Shown here: piece after piece, positions 33,880-42,985 of the stretch
How positions within the stretch are numbered: position 1 is the first letter of the stretch
How the letters are laid out: every line of letters begins with the position of its first letter
The notes under the pieces: model-generated
Told to the model about the DNA's origin: nothing
Database searches by the model: none
Seen by the model: the letters and a program-made list of their open reading frames with translations, nothing else
From: JAIBJN01 sp963775505
GTDB taxonomy: Bacteria; Actinomycetota; Thermoleophilia; Gaiellales; Gaiellaceae
Direction: 5' to 3'
Assembly (NCBI GenBank): GCA_963775505.1
Contig: CAVZIL010000007.1
Span: forward strand, 124,001 to 188,000
Length of the DNA stretch: 64,000 nucleotides
Made by a program: the position numbers and the translations under genes

Positions 33880-34995
33880 ATGGAGGAGCGGCGGGTCGAG
33901 GAGCGCGTCGTCTACTTTCGCCCGCGGGCGATCCTCGTCGTCCTCGGCATCATCCTCGCCGCCACGGCGATCATCGCGTTCCTCTTCCTCGCGTGGCACA
34001 TCATCACGTGGATCCTGATCGCGCTCTTCCTCTCGCTCGCACTCAATCCGGCGGTCGAGTTCTTCGAGCGGCGGGGGCTCGGACGGGCCGTTGCCTCGCT
34101 GATCGTCTTCCTGATCGCGCTCATCGCCTTCGCCGGGCTGGGAGCGCTCCTCATCCCGCCGCTCGTCGACCAGGTCGAGAACTTCGTCCAGGCCGTCCCC
34201 GGCTTTGTCGCGGATTTGACCGCCGGGCGCGGACCGCTCGGCTTCCTCCAGGACGAGTACCAGATCGTCGACCGGATCGAGGAGGCGGTCGAGGACCAGG
34301 GCGCCGGCGGTGTGCTCGGCGTCACGAACGTCGGCTTGGCGGTCGCGCGCGGCGTCGTCTCGTTCGTCATCGGGGTCGTGACGATCGCGTTCCTCACGGT
34401 CTTCATGCTCATCGAGGGGCCGAGGCTCGTCGGCCGCTTCCGCGACTCGCTGCCGGAGTCGATGAAGCCGCGCTGGGATCGGGTCTCCGGCGACATCTAC
34501 CGCACGGTCGGCGGCTACGTCGGCGGGAACCTCCTGATCAGCCTGATCGCGGGCGTCGGAGCCGCGATCATCCTCTTCGCGCTCGGCAGCGAATATGCCA
34601 TTGCCCTCGCCGTCCTCGTGGCGATCCTCGACCTGATTCCCCTCGCGGGGGCAACGCTCGCCGCCATCATCGTGGCCACCGTCTCGTTCATCGAGCTCGG
34701 CTGGGTCAAGGGTGTGATCGTGATCGCCTTCTTCATCGTCTACCAGCAGCTCGAGAACCACATCCTCCAGCCGCTGATCTACGGCCGCACCGTGCAGCTC
34801 TCGCCGCTGACCGTGCTGATCGCGATCCTCATCGGAGCCGAGCTCGTCGGCATCCTCGGGGCCCTGGCCGCCATACCCGTCGCGGGGATCATCCAGGCGA
34901 TCTTCAGGGAGATCGTGCGCTGGCGGCGCGAGTCGATAGTCGCCCCGGGCGTCGAGGTCGCTCTTCCCGAAGAGCCTGCCGGCGGATCTTCCTAG
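33880..34995 (+). CDS. AI-2E family transporter (PerM/TqsA-like)
   Basis: Inner-membrane protein (371 aa) with about eight helices in the AI-2E exporter/permease fold. Signature segments are ILIALFLSLALNPAVEFFER, TIAFLTVFMLIEGPRL, GGYVGGNLLISLIAGVGAAI and QQLENHILQPLIYGRTVQL. Substrates of most members are unknown. The start is an ATG 54 bp after the MITE-like element, so the element may supply or separate its promoter. Confidence 0.9.
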   Translation: MEERRVEERVVYFRPRAILVVLGIILAATAIIAFLFLAWHIITWILIALFLSLALNPAVEFFERRGLGRAVASLIVFLIALIAFAGLGALLIPPLVDQVENFVQAVPGFVADLTAGRGPLGFLQDEYQIVDRIEEAVEDQGAGGVLGVTNVGLAVARGVVSFVIGVVTIAFLTVFMLIEGPRLVGRFRDSLPESMKPRWDRVSGDIYRTVGGYVGGNLLISLIAGVGAAIILFALGSEYAIALAVLVAILDLIPLAGATLAAIIVATVSFIELGWVKGVIVIAFFIVYQQLENHILQPLIYGRTVQLSPLTVLIAILIGAELVGILGALAAIPVAGIIQAIFREIVRWRRESIVAPGVEVALPEEPAGGSS

Positions 34996-35039
34996 CGACC
35001 TCGACTTGACGCGCTGTCTCGTTTAGGATCCCGCTCACG

Positions 35040-35852
35040 ATGGTCGGGGGAGCATCGTCCAGACGCCGGGGCCTCGTGATCGCGTTGGGAGCGGTCGCCG
35101 TCTTCCTCGGCACCGCCGGAACTGCGCACGCGCAGGTCGAGTGCCTCGGCGAGGTGGCGACGATCGTCGGCACTTCGGGAGACGACACAATGCTCGTCGG
35201 AACGCCCGGGAACGACGTCATCAACGGCCTCGGTGGGAACGACGTGATCCAGGGCGGCCAGGGTGACGACGTCATCTGCGGCGACGTCGGCAACGACCGA
35301 CTCAGCGGGGGCATGGGCAACGATCAGGTGTCGGGTGACGCCGGCACCGACCGAGTGACGGGCGCCGAAGGCAACGACGTCCTGATCGGCGACCTCGGCG
35401 CCGACGAGCTCTTCGGCGGCGAAGGGATGGACGAGGTTTCCGGCGGCGGCGGGGACGACGTCGCGCAGGGAGGCGACGGGAACGACCTCCTCAGAGGCGG
35501 AAACGACGAAGACACGATCGCCGGGGGAGACGGCGCCGACGAGATGTTCGGCGAGGAGGGAGTCGACCGGATCAGCGGAGGCCAGAACAGCGACCGCGCG
35601 TTCGGAGGAGGCGACCACGACCGAATCGTCGGTGGTTCCGGCACCGACAGCCTCTTCGGAGGGAACGACGAGGACACCGTCAAGGGCAATGCCGGCGACG
35701 ACCTTCTCCACGGCGACTCGGCGAACGACAGGCTGTTCGGCGGGCGGGGCAGCGACAGCCTGCGCGGCGACAACGGCAGAGACCGCTGTGACGGCGGCGG
35801 GGGGAACAGCGACTCGGGCCAGGACTGCGAGGTGCAGGTCCGCATCCCCTGA
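35040..35852 (+). CDS. Secreted RTX calcium-binding repeat protein
   Basis: Exported protein (270 aa): signal peptide LVIALGAVAVFLGTAGTAHA, then about fifteen tandem glycine/aspartate nonapeptides of the GGxGxDxUx type (GGNDVIQGGQGDDVICGDVG, GGEGMDEVSGGGGDDVAQGG) that fold into a calcium-binding parallel beta-roll. It has no catalytic domain, so it may be a structural or adhesive surface protein. A GLGGND opening and a Cys pair near the C-terminus are visible. Confidence 0.9.
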   Translation: MVGGASSRRRGLVIALGAVAVFLGTAGTAHAQVECLGEVATIVGTSGDDTMLVGTPGNDVINGLGGNDVIQGGQGDDVICGDVGNDRLSGGMGNDQVSGDAGTDRVTGAEGNDVLIGDLGADELFGGEGMDEVSGGGGDDVAQGGDGNDLLRGGNDEDTIAGGDGADEMFGEEGVDRISGGQNSDRAFGGGDHDRIVGGSGTDSLFGGNDEDTVKGNAGDDLLHGDSANDRLFGGRGSDSLRGDNGRDRCDGGGGNSDSGQDCEVQVRIP

Positions 35853-36009
35853 CGGCGGCTCGACGCTGCCGTCGCTTCCCAGTGGTCGTTGGCGCTCGTG
35901 TGCGGCACGGTGCGCTGCGTCCGGAGCTGCTGACGTGTCCGGGGCGGCCGCCAGACGATAGGCTCAGCGCGGATCGGCGGGTTGAGACGAATGCGGTTGA
36001 AGTGACTGG

Positions 36010-37150
36010 ATGAGCGCGGCGCTCATCGTGGGCGCCGGGGAGACGCCGTACACCCGGCATCCCGACGCCGGCCTCACCACGCACCGGCTGCTCGCGGAGG
36101 CGGGTCGGGCGGCGCTCGCGAGCGCCGGGATCGAGCCCGGCGACGTCGACGGGCTCGGCGTCGCGTCCTTCTCGCTTGCGCCCGACCGCGCCGTCGACGT
36201 CGCGTTCCGGCTCGGGCTTCGCCCTCGCTGGCTGATGGACGGGATGACCGGCGGCGCGTCCGGCCTCGACATGCTCCAGCACGCGCGGCGAGCCGTCGAG
36301 GCGGGAGACGTCCGGGCCGTCCTGCTCCTCGCGGGCGACCGGCTCGACTCGGAGGACTTCGTGCGGCTCGTCGACGACTTCAACACGGCGACGCGGGACC
36401 ACCTCGCGCCGATCCCGACCGGCGGGCCGAACGCCCTGTTCGCGCTCCTCGCGCAGCGGCACCTGGCGGCGCAAGGGGCTTGACCGCTCGGCCTACGGCG
36501 CGGTCGCGGTGGCCCAGCGGGCGTGGGCGGCGGGCAACCCCAACGCCGCCTACCGGGAGCCGCTGACGCTCGCCGAGTACCTGGACGGGCCGGTGGTCGC
36601 GGACCCGCTCACGATCTACGACTGCGTCCCCGTCGTCGCCGGCGCGGACGCGGTCGTGGTCGCCTCGGAAGCCGTCGCCGGCGGGCCGGCCGTCCGGATC
36701 CGGGCCCTCCGCGTGCTCCACAACGCCGACGACCAGGAGGGCGACGGTCTGGCCACCGGGCTCCGCGACCTGAAGGACGAACTCTGGGCCGAGGCGGGCG
36801 CCGGCCCTGACGACGCGGACGTCGTCTCCGTCTACGACGACTACACGGCCATGGCGCTCGTCCAGCTCGAGGACCTCGGCTTCGCCCGGGACGGGGACGT
36901 GGCCGGGCTGGTCGCCGACCGCATCGTCCCCAGGTCGCTCCCGGTGAACACGTCCGGAGGACAACTCTCGGCCGGCCAGGCGGGCGCGGCGGGCGGGATG
37001 CACGGCCTCGTCGAGGTCGTGACGCAGCTTCGAGGCCAGGCAGGCCCGCGACAGGTCGAGGATGCCCGCCTGGGGGTCGTGGCGGGCTACGGCATGGTCG
37101 CGTACCGCTTCGGCGCCTGTGCCAACGCGGCCGTGCTGGAGCGCCTGTGA
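36010..37150 (+). CDS. Thiolase-fold protein of the SCP-2/Ltp2 aldolase type (apparent frameshift)
   Basis: About 379 residues after removing one G from the G4 run at 36475-36478 (LAAQG continues as LDRSAYGAVAVAQRAWAAGN). The pattern ALIVGAGETPY, MTGGASGLDMLQHARRAV, VYDDYTAMALVQLEDLGF and NTSGGQLSAGQAGAAGGMHG is that of thiolase-like proteins acting with a DUF35 partner, as in steroid side-chain aldolases, rather than a Cys-dependent thiolase. It overlaps the DUF35 gene by GTGA. Probably carries out C-C cleavage of a CoA thioester. Confidence 0.8.
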
Positions 37151-37452
37151 GCGCGCTCCACGTCACCGCCTGCCGGACGTGCGGCTGGCAGGGGTTCCCG
37201 GAGCGCATCTGGTGCCCGGCCTGCGGAAGCGACGAGGTCGAGTCGGTCGCTGCGGAGCTCGGGGTCGTCGAGGACGCGACGTTCATGCGCCGCGCGCCGG
37301 GCCGCACGGTGACCGACCCTGTGCGGCTGGGAACCGTCGGCATCGACGGGGGCGGGCGCGCGATCGCGCGCCTCGAGGCCGAGCCGGGAGAGCGTGTCCG
37401 GCTCTCGGTCGAGAACGGCGCGCCCGTCGCTCGCCCCGAATCGAGGAGATGA
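37147..37452 (+). CDS. DUF35 zinc-ribbon/OB-fold protein
   Basis: Small partner protein (101 aa, GTG start overlapping the thiolase-like stop). The zinc ribbon is CRTCGWQGFPERIWCPACGS and the OB fold follows. In steroid catabolism such proteins pair with thiolase-fold aldolases or acyl-CoA hydratases and carry the acyl chain. Fits the adjacent gene. Confidence 0.88.
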   Translation: MSALHVTACRTCGWQGFPERIWCPACGSDEVESVAAELGVVEDATFMRRAPGRTVTDPVRLGTVGIDGGGRAIARLEAEPGERVRLSVENGAPVARPESRR

Positions 37453-37459
37453 TGCACCC

Positions 37460-38245
37460 GTGCGGATCTGGTGGCAGAGCTTCGTCGACCTCGAGCAGAG
37501 CGAGGGCTACCGCGACCGCCTGACGGCCTACCTCCGCGAGATCGCCGAGCCGGGCACGGAGGTCGTCGTGGCCGGGATCTCCCCGCCGGTTCGCGGCTTC
37601 GGCCGGCTCGCCGAGCTCCGCTGCGCGACGGTCGCGGTGGGCAACGCGCTCGAGGCGGCCGACCAGGGCTACGACGCCTTCGCCTTCGGTCACTTCCAGG
37701 ACTCCGGTCTGTACGAGGCGCGGTCCGCGGTCGACATTCCGGTCGTCGGGTTGGGCGAATCGACGCTCCACTGGGCGGCGCAGCTCGGTCGACACCTCGC
37801 CCTCGTCTCCATCGACCCGGTGTTCGACCGCTTTCACCTCGAGCAAGCCGACCGCTACGGGCTGGGGTCCCGCATCGCGAGCGTCACGGGCATCGGCGCG
37901 GCCGTCGAGGACTTCGCCCCGGCGTTCGCCGGAGACGCCGACGCGTACGCCGCGCTGCTCGACCGGTTCCGGCGCCTCGTCGAGCCGCTCGTCGAGCAGG
38001 GCGCCGACGTCGTCGTCCCCGCCGGTGCGCTGCCGGCGCTGCTCTTCGCCGACGAACGGGGCTTCACGGTTGGCGGTGCCCCGGTCGTCAACAGCGTCGC
38101 CGTCGCCCTGAAGCAGACCGAGGCGGCGGTCAGGCTGCGGCAGCTGACCGGGGTGGGGCCGAGCCGGGGACCGAGCTTCGCGGCCGCCCCGTCCGAGGCG
38201 ATCGAGGACTTCCGGCGTCTCCTGCGGGAGGGGCGCGGACGCTAG
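37460..38245 (+). CDS. Asp/Glu/hydantoin-racemase-fold protein lacking both catalytic cysteines
   Basis: 261 aa, GTG start with GAGGAG 11 nt before it. Fold markers (VRIWWQSFVDLE, FAFGHFQDSGLYEARSAVDI, PVVGLGESTLHWAA, DVVVPAGALPALLF) follow hydantoin racemase, but the two Cys of that family are replaced, in FGHFQDSG and in VVPAGALP. Racemisation by the usual two-base mechanism is therefore unlikely; it may be an isomerase or decarboxylase variant. Seven bases separate it from the DUF35 gene. Confidence 0.78.
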   Translation: MRIWWQSFVDLEQSEGYRDRLTAYLREIAEPGTEVVVAGISPPVRGFGRLAELRCATVAVGNALEAADQGYDAFAFGHFQDSGLYEARSAVDIPVVGLGESTLHWAAQLGRHLALVSIDPVFDRFHLEQADRYGLGSRIASVTGIGAAVEDFAPAFAGDADAYAALLDRFRRLVEPLVEQGADVVVPAGALPALLFADERGFTVGGAPVVNSVAVALKQTEAAVRLRQLTGVGPSRGPSFAAAPSEAIEDFRRLLREGRGR

Positions 38246-38285
38246 CGTGCGGGCCCCGGCAGACGGATATCCTGTCGCACGCGAC

Positions 38286-38990
38286 ATGACGCCGGCCTCG
38301 AGCGTCCGCCACCGGGACCACTCCGAAGTCGTCAGGCTCGATCTCAACGATCAGGTCTACGACGCGGTCAAGGCGCGCCTGCTCACGCGCGAGTTCGGGG
38401 GAGGGGCGAAGATCAGCCTGCAAACGATCGCCGACGAGCTCGGCGTCTCCCGCAGCCCCGTCCACCATGCCCTGACGCGACTGACGACCGAGGGGCTCGT
38501 CCTCAGCGAGCCGCGCGGATACGTCGTGCGCCCGCTGACCGTCCAGCTCGTGGACGAGCTCCACGAGGCGCGTCTCGCGCTCGAGCTGCACGCCGCCGAG
38601 TTGACGATCGGGACGCTCGACGACGTCCAGCTCGCGCGCTTCCGGGAGCTGATGGAGGAGACGATCGAGCCGGTTCGCGACCGGAAGCTCGTCGATCCAG
38701 GCGCCTACCTCCTCGCCAACGCAGCCTTTCACGAGTACCAGGTCGACCTGGCCGGCAACTCCACGATCTCGGAGATGTACCGGCGGCTGTGCGTCTTCCC
38801 GCTGCAGGAGCGGGCGCTTCTCGTGCTCGGCGAGTCCGCTGCCGGCGACTCCGACCTGGAGCATCGCAGGATCGTCGCCGCCTTCGAGGCCGGCGATCTC
38901 GCCGGGGCCCGGGCGGCGCTCCGCGCGAACGTGGAGACGGGGCGGCGCATCTCCCGCGCGGCGATCGAGCGGGCCGGCGGAGTGCTGTAG
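38286..38990 (+). CDS. GntR-family regulator, FCD type
   Basis: Cytoplasmic regulator (234 aa). N-terminal winged helix (ISLQTIADELGVSRSPVHHA, LTTEGLVLSEPRGYVVRPL) and a C-terminal all-helical FCD domain whose metal/ligand residues lie in AFHEYQVDLAGN and DLEHRRIVAAFEAGD. FADR/FCD regulators usually repress catabolic genes until a substrate or CoA ester binds. It is the likely controller of the 36-50 kb block. The ATG start was preferred to an upstream GTG. Confidence 0.9.
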   Translation: MTPASSVRHRDHSEVVRLDLNDQVYDAVKARLLTREFGGGAKISLQTIADELGVSRSPVHHALTRLTTEGLVLSEPRGYVVRPLTVQLVDELHEARLALELHAAELTIGTLDDVQLARFRELMEETIEPVRDRKLVDPGAYLLANAAFHEYQVDLAGNSTISEMYRRLCVFPLQERALLVLGESAAGDSDLEHRRIVAAFEAGDLAGARAALRANVETGRRISRAAIERAGGVL

Positions 38991-39005
38991 GGCGCCGCCT
39001 CGGCA

Positions 39006-39813
39006 GTGGGCGTCGACGTGGAGCGGCGGTTCGTACGGGTTTCGGGAGCCACGATCCACTGTGCCCTCGCCGGTGCTGGGGAGCCCGTGCTGCTCCTGCA
39101 CCAGACGCCGCGCTCCTGGGACGAGTACCGCGACGTCCTGCCGCTGCTCGCACGCCGGCGCCGGCCGATCGCGATGGACACCCCGGGATTCGGCGACTCG
39201 ACCCGCCTCCCGGTCGGGGAGGAGTCGATCGAGCGCTGGGCGACCGCCGCCGCGGAGCTGCTCGAGGCGCTCGAGCCCGGGCCGCGCGGTCGTCGTGGGC
39301 CACCACACCGGCGCCTACGTCGCCGTCGAGCTGGGCGTCGCGCATCCGGAGCGGGTCAAGGCTGTCGTCCTCTCGTCGCTGCACCTGGCGACACGGGAAG
39401 AGCGGGAAGCGCAGCTCTCCAGTCCTCCGCCGGTCGACCACGTCGACCGGCGCGACGACGGCTCGCATCTCGCCGACCTCTGGCGCCAGCGGGCCCCCTT
39501 CTACCCGCCTGACGCCGGCCTGCTCGACCGCTACGTGGTCGACTGCCTCAAGGCCGGCGATCTCGCGGCCGAGGGTCACCGGATCGTGGCCCGGTACCCG
39601 GCCGAAGAGCGTGTTCACCTGCTCGCCTGTCCCGTCCTTCTGATCGGCGCCACCGAGGACCCGCACGCCTTTCCCGACCTGGACAGGCTGCGGGCGGCGA
39701 TACCGCAGGCGGAGGTCGCAGTCATCGAGGGCGGCATGGTCCCGCTCCCGGATCAGCTGCCGGACCGCTTCGCAGCCGTGGTCGCGGCCTTCCTCGACGA
39801 GCTCCCCGACTAG
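39006..39813 (+). CDS. Alpha/beta hydrolase with GHHTG elbow (apparent frameshift)
   Basis: About 268 residues after skipping one base near 39277-39284 (LLEALEPG continues as RAVVVGHHTGAYVAVELG). N-terminal LLHQTPRSWDEYRDVLPLL and MDTPGFGDSTRLP are typical. The nucleophile elbow is GHHTG, with His where Ser, Asp or Cys is expected, a variant also known from uncharacterised family members. C-terminal VLLIGATEDPHAFPDLDRL carries the acid region. Activity uncertain. It converges on the MBL gene, sharing CTAG. Confidence 0.75.
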
Positions 39814-40679
39814 GCGGTCGCCTCCCGGTGGAAGTTGCGGATCGCGAAGTCGATCCACTCGGGGTTGTCCCAGGACTCGTAGCGCGCCCGGATCTCGGGC
39901 CCCAGCTCGGAGGCGATCGTCTCGACGTCCTGCCCCTGCCCGACGCGGGCGGCGACCGCGTCCCGGACCTCGACCAGGTAGGCGCGCAGGGACTTGATCA
40001 GCTCGGGCCCGCCGACCTCGCCGTGCCCGGGCACGACGATGTCCGCGCCCAGCTCCTCCAGCCGGTCGAGCGTCTCGATCCACGCGGGCGCGTCTGCGAC
40101 GTCGCCGAAGACGATGGGGAAGAAGCGGTTCTCGACGAGGTCGCCCGCGAACAGGACCCCCTCGGCCGGAAGGAGGACGACCTGGTCGCCGTGGGTGTGC
40201 GCGCCGCCGAACTCGCGCAGCTCGACGGTCCGGTTCCCGAGGTCGAGGGTCAGCGTCCCCTCGTACGTCTCGTGAGGCTGGACGATCTCGACGTCGGCCA
40301 GGAGCTCCTCGACCTCGGGTCCGAACTCGCTGAACATCGCGATGAACTCCCGGCCGTTCGCCGCGAGCTCCTCGGCCTGCGCGCGGTTGTAGACGATCGT
40401 CGCCTCGCCTGCGAAGGACTGGGCGCCGAAGCCGTGCTCCGGGTGGAAGTGGGTCAGCGTCAGGAAGAGGCGCCGGTCGCCGCCGAGCCGGCGGGCGGCC
40501 TCCAGCGAGAGCCGGCCGTTCGCCGGCCCCATGCCGGTGTCGACCACGAGGACGGCGTCGTCGCCGACGACGATGCCGACGTTCGGTACGAGGTTGACCC
40601 GCCGGTCGGGGACGACGTGGACGCCGGGTGCGATCTCCTGGTCGTCTCCGGTCTGCAGCAGCAGCGGGGAGGCATTCAT
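39810..40679 (-). CDS. MBL-fold metallo-hydrolase
   Basis: Cytoplasmic or exported-less hydrolase (289 aa). The metal motif is THFHPEHGFGA (HxHxEH; Glu replaces the usual Asp), further ligands are GGAHTHGDQVV, LFAGDLVENR and VVPGHGEVG. Such enzymes hydrolyse thioesters, lactones or quaternary-ammonium amides. It is the last gene of a minus-strand set and overlaps the hydrolase gene before it (ATGG/TGA region, 4 bp). Confidence 0.87.
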   Translation of the reverse strand: MNASPLLLQTGDDQEIAPGVHVVPDRRVNLVPNVGIVVGDDAVLVVDTGMGPANGRLSLEAARRLGGDRRLFLTLTHFHPEHGFGAQSFAGEATIVYNRAQAEELAANGREFIAMFSEFGPEVEELLADVEIVQPHETYEGTLTLDLGNRTVELREFGGAHTHGDQVVLLPAEGVLFAGDLVENRFFPIVFGDVADAPAWIETLDRLEELGADIVVPGHGEVGGPELIKSLRAYLVEVRDAVAARVGQGQDVETIASELGPEIRARYESWDNPEWIDFAIRNFHREATA

Positions 40680-41515
40680 GGGGACTCCTTCCTCTGGCGG
40701 GTGGGCATGAGCGACGTGGTCGTGCGGGCGGCGAAGTCCTCGAGGACGGCGCAGAAGCGCTCGACCTCCTCGAGCGGCGGGCAGTGCGCGCTCTCCTCGA
40801 AGATGGTGCGCTCGCCCTGCGGCGCGTGCTCCGCGATCCAGTCCGCGAGTGCGGGCGGCCACCAGGCCTCGTGCCGGCCGTACGCGGCGAGCACGGGGAC
40901 GTCGAGCCGCTCCACGACCTCGCGCAGGTCGAGCCGTGCTTGCTCCCTGACCAGCCGGAGCGCGACGTCGAGCTGGGTCTGGAGCGCGATCCGCACGAGC
41001 CAGTCGACGCGCTCCGCATCGGGCTCGCGGAGCGATTCCGCCGCGAACGCCCGCTCGTTGAGGGGCCAGGTGCGGGCGAGGTCGTCGATGTAGCCGTCGA
41101 TCCGCTCCGGCTCCAGGCCGTAGGGGAAGCCGGGTGCGGGCGTCAGGCGAAGAGGGCCGTTCATGAGCACGAGCCGGCCCACTCGGGCCCCGCCCGAGCT
41201 CATGTAGACGAGGCTGACGGTGCAGCCCATCGACCAGCCAACCAGCGTCACGTCGTCGAGGTCGAGCACGTCGAGGACGAAGCCCAGGTCGCCCGCCAGT
41301 TCGTCGAAGTCGTAGCGGGAGCCAGGCTTGTCGGACTCACCCATGCCGCGGTGGTCGAAGGCGACGACGCGGTGACGCTCGCTCAGCCGGGCGATCGCCG
41401 GATCGAAGAGCCGGTGCGACTGCTTCCAGCCGTGGACGAGCACGAAGGTGTGCCCTCCGCGGCCGCGCTCGCAGAGGCGAAGGCGGACGCCGTCCGGCGT
41501 CTCGACGTAGCTCAA
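40676..41515 (-). CDS. Alpha/beta hydrolase
   Basis: Canonical fold (279 aa, TTG start within a TTGA overlap with the CMD gene). HGWKQSHRLFDP, FDHRGMGESDKPG, nucleophile Ser in LVGWSMGCTVSL, acid region VLAAYGRHEAWWP and His in EESAHCPPLEEVE. Likely an esterase or C-C/amide hydrolase for an intermediate of the pathway encoded here. Intact. Confidence 0.9.
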   Translation of the reverse strand: MSYVETPDGVRLRLCERGRGGHTFVLVHGWKQSHRLFDPAIARLSERHRVVAFDHRGMGESDKPGSRYDFDELAGDLGFVLDVLDLDDVTLVGWSMGCTVSLVYMSSGGARVGRLVLMNGPLRLTPAPGFPYGLEPERIDGYIDDLARTWPLNERAFAAESLREPDAERVDWLVRIALQTQLDVALRLVREQARLDLREVVERLDVPVLAAYGRHEAWWPPALADWIAEHAPQGERTIFEESAHCPPLEEVERFCAVLEDFAARTTTSLMPTRQRKESP

Positions 41516-41919
41516 CCCGGCTCGTCTCCCGGCGGGTCCGGCGGGACGCCGGCGAGCCCGAGCTCGTCGCGAATGGTCTCCAGCGCCACCGACGCGCGGG
41601 GGAAGCCCGCGTAGGCCGCGACGAGGCAGGCCAGGGCGTCGAGCTCGGCGGGCGTCGCGCCGTGCTCGAGCGCCCAGCGGACGTGGGGCCGGAGCCGCGA
41701 CTCGACCCCTCCCTGCGTCGCGAGCACGGCGAGCACGATCAGGCTCCGGTCGCGAAGCGAGAGGCTGTCGTCCTGCCAGGCGTCCCCGGCGACGTGGAAG
41801 GCCTCTTCCGCGAAGCGTCGTCCGAACCGCTCCAGGAACAGGCGCTCCACCTCCGCCTCGGGCACGCCGAACTGGCTCGCGTAGGCGGCTACTCCGCGCT
41901 GTCGCCGCTCGGCGCCCAC
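41512..41919 (-). CDS. Carboxymuconolactone decarboxylase (CMD) family protein
   Basis: All-helical protein (135 aa, GTG start). DRSLIVLAVLATQGGVESRL, RPHVRWALEHGATPAELDAL and LVAAYAGFPRASVALE are CMD features. The AhpD-type CxxC is not present, only one Cys, so it is more like the decarboxylase than the peroxidase partner. Starts 7 bp after the permease stop. Confidence 0.88.
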   Translation of the reverse strand: MGAERRQRGVAAYASQFGVPEAEVERLFLERFGRRFAEEAFHVAGDAWQDDSLSLRDRSLIVLAVLATQGGVESRLRPHVRWALEHGATPAELDALACLVAAYAGFPRASVALETIRDELGLAGVPPDPPGDEPG

Positions 41920-41926
41920 GTCGCCG

Positions 41927-42985
41927 TCAGGGCTCCGCCGGCCCGGTCCGGGGAGGCCGCCTGCCGATCCGGATGCCGATGCCGACGAGCCCCTCGCGCT
42001 GGATCCGGTCGAGGAGGATCGCGACGAGGAGGATCCCTCCCGTGATGATCTGCTGCCACGCGGCCTCGACGCCCGAGACGGAGAGCCCGTTCTGAAGCGT
42101 CGCGAGGAAGAGCACGCCGACCGCCGTGCCGCCCACCCCGCCGATGCCTCCGGCGAAGCTGGTGCCTCCGAGCAGGACCGCGGCCGCGGCGTCGAAGAGG
42201 ATCGCCTCCCCGACCTGTGGGCTCGCGGCGCCGATGCGGGCGGTCTGGAGGACGCCGCCGAGCGCGGCGAGCATCCCTGAGATCGCGTAGACGGCGATGA
42301 TCGTCCGGGAGACGTTGACGCCGGAGAGCCGGGCGGCGTCCGGGTTGCCCCCGACGGCGTAGACGTCGCGTCCGAAGTACGTGGAGCGCTGGATGTAGAG
42401 CGCGATCAGAAACGTCCCGGCCATGATCCAGACGGGGATGGGGATGGCCAGGAAGCTGTCGAATGCGATCGAGTCCAGGAGGGACGAGAGCACCTGCTCG
42501 GTCCTGGCGTCGGACCAGAGGTTGACCACCCCGCGGAAGACGATCAGCGTGGCGAGGGTGACGACCAGGAACGAGAGGCCGAGGCGTCCGATGAGCACGC
42601 CGTTGACCCCGCCCCCGAGCAGCGCGCCGAAGGCTAGCGTGAGGACGATCGCCACCCCGATCGGGATCCCGAAGTCGTTGACGAACGTCCCGAGCGCGAT
42701 CGAGGAGAGCGCGAGCATCGAGCCGATCGAGAGGTCGAAGCCGCCCGCCAGGAGGACGAACGTGAGGCCGATCGCGACGACCCAGAGGATGGCCGCGCTC
42801 GTCAGGAGCGCCTCGATGTTCGCGGACGTGAAGAAGCGGTCCTGGGTGAGCGCGAACGAGACGAAGAGGACGACCAGGAGGACGAGGATGGCGAAGAAGC
42901 GCTGTCTCGTCGCCGTCTGCCACAGCCTGCGCGCGGTCCACTTGCGCCGTTCCCGGTTCGGCTGCCTCGGCTCGTCGGCGCTCAT
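41927..42985 (-). CDS. Sugar-type ABC transporter permease (RbsC family)
   Basis: Inner-membrane subunit (352 aa), about nine helices. Family segments: VLLAGGFDLSIGSMLALSSI, GRLGLSFLVVTLATLIVFRG, FGRDVYAVGGNPDAARLSGV and GGIGGVGGTAVGVLFLATLQ. Works with the ATPase and binding protein encoded upstream. Its ATG overlaps the ATPase stop (ATGA). RbsC-type systems import pentoses, purine bases and other small polar molecules. Confidence 0.92.
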   Translation of the reverse strand: MSADEPRQPNRERRKWTARRLWQTATRQRFFAILVLLVVLFVSFALTQDRFFTSANIEALLTSAAILWVVAIGLTFVLLAGGFDLSIGSMLALSSIALGTFVNDFGIPIGVAIVLTLAFGALLGGGVNGVLIGRLGLSFLVVTLATLIVFRGVVNLWSDARTEQVLSSLLDSIAFDSFLAIPIPVWIMAGTFLIALYIQRSTYFGRDVYAVGGNPDAARLSGVNVSRTIIAVYAISGMLAALGGVLQTARIGAASPQVGEAILFDAAAAVLLGGTSFAGGIGGVGGTAVGVLFLATLQNGLSVSGVEAAWQQIITGGILLVAILLDRIQREGLVGIGIRIGRRPPRTGPAEP

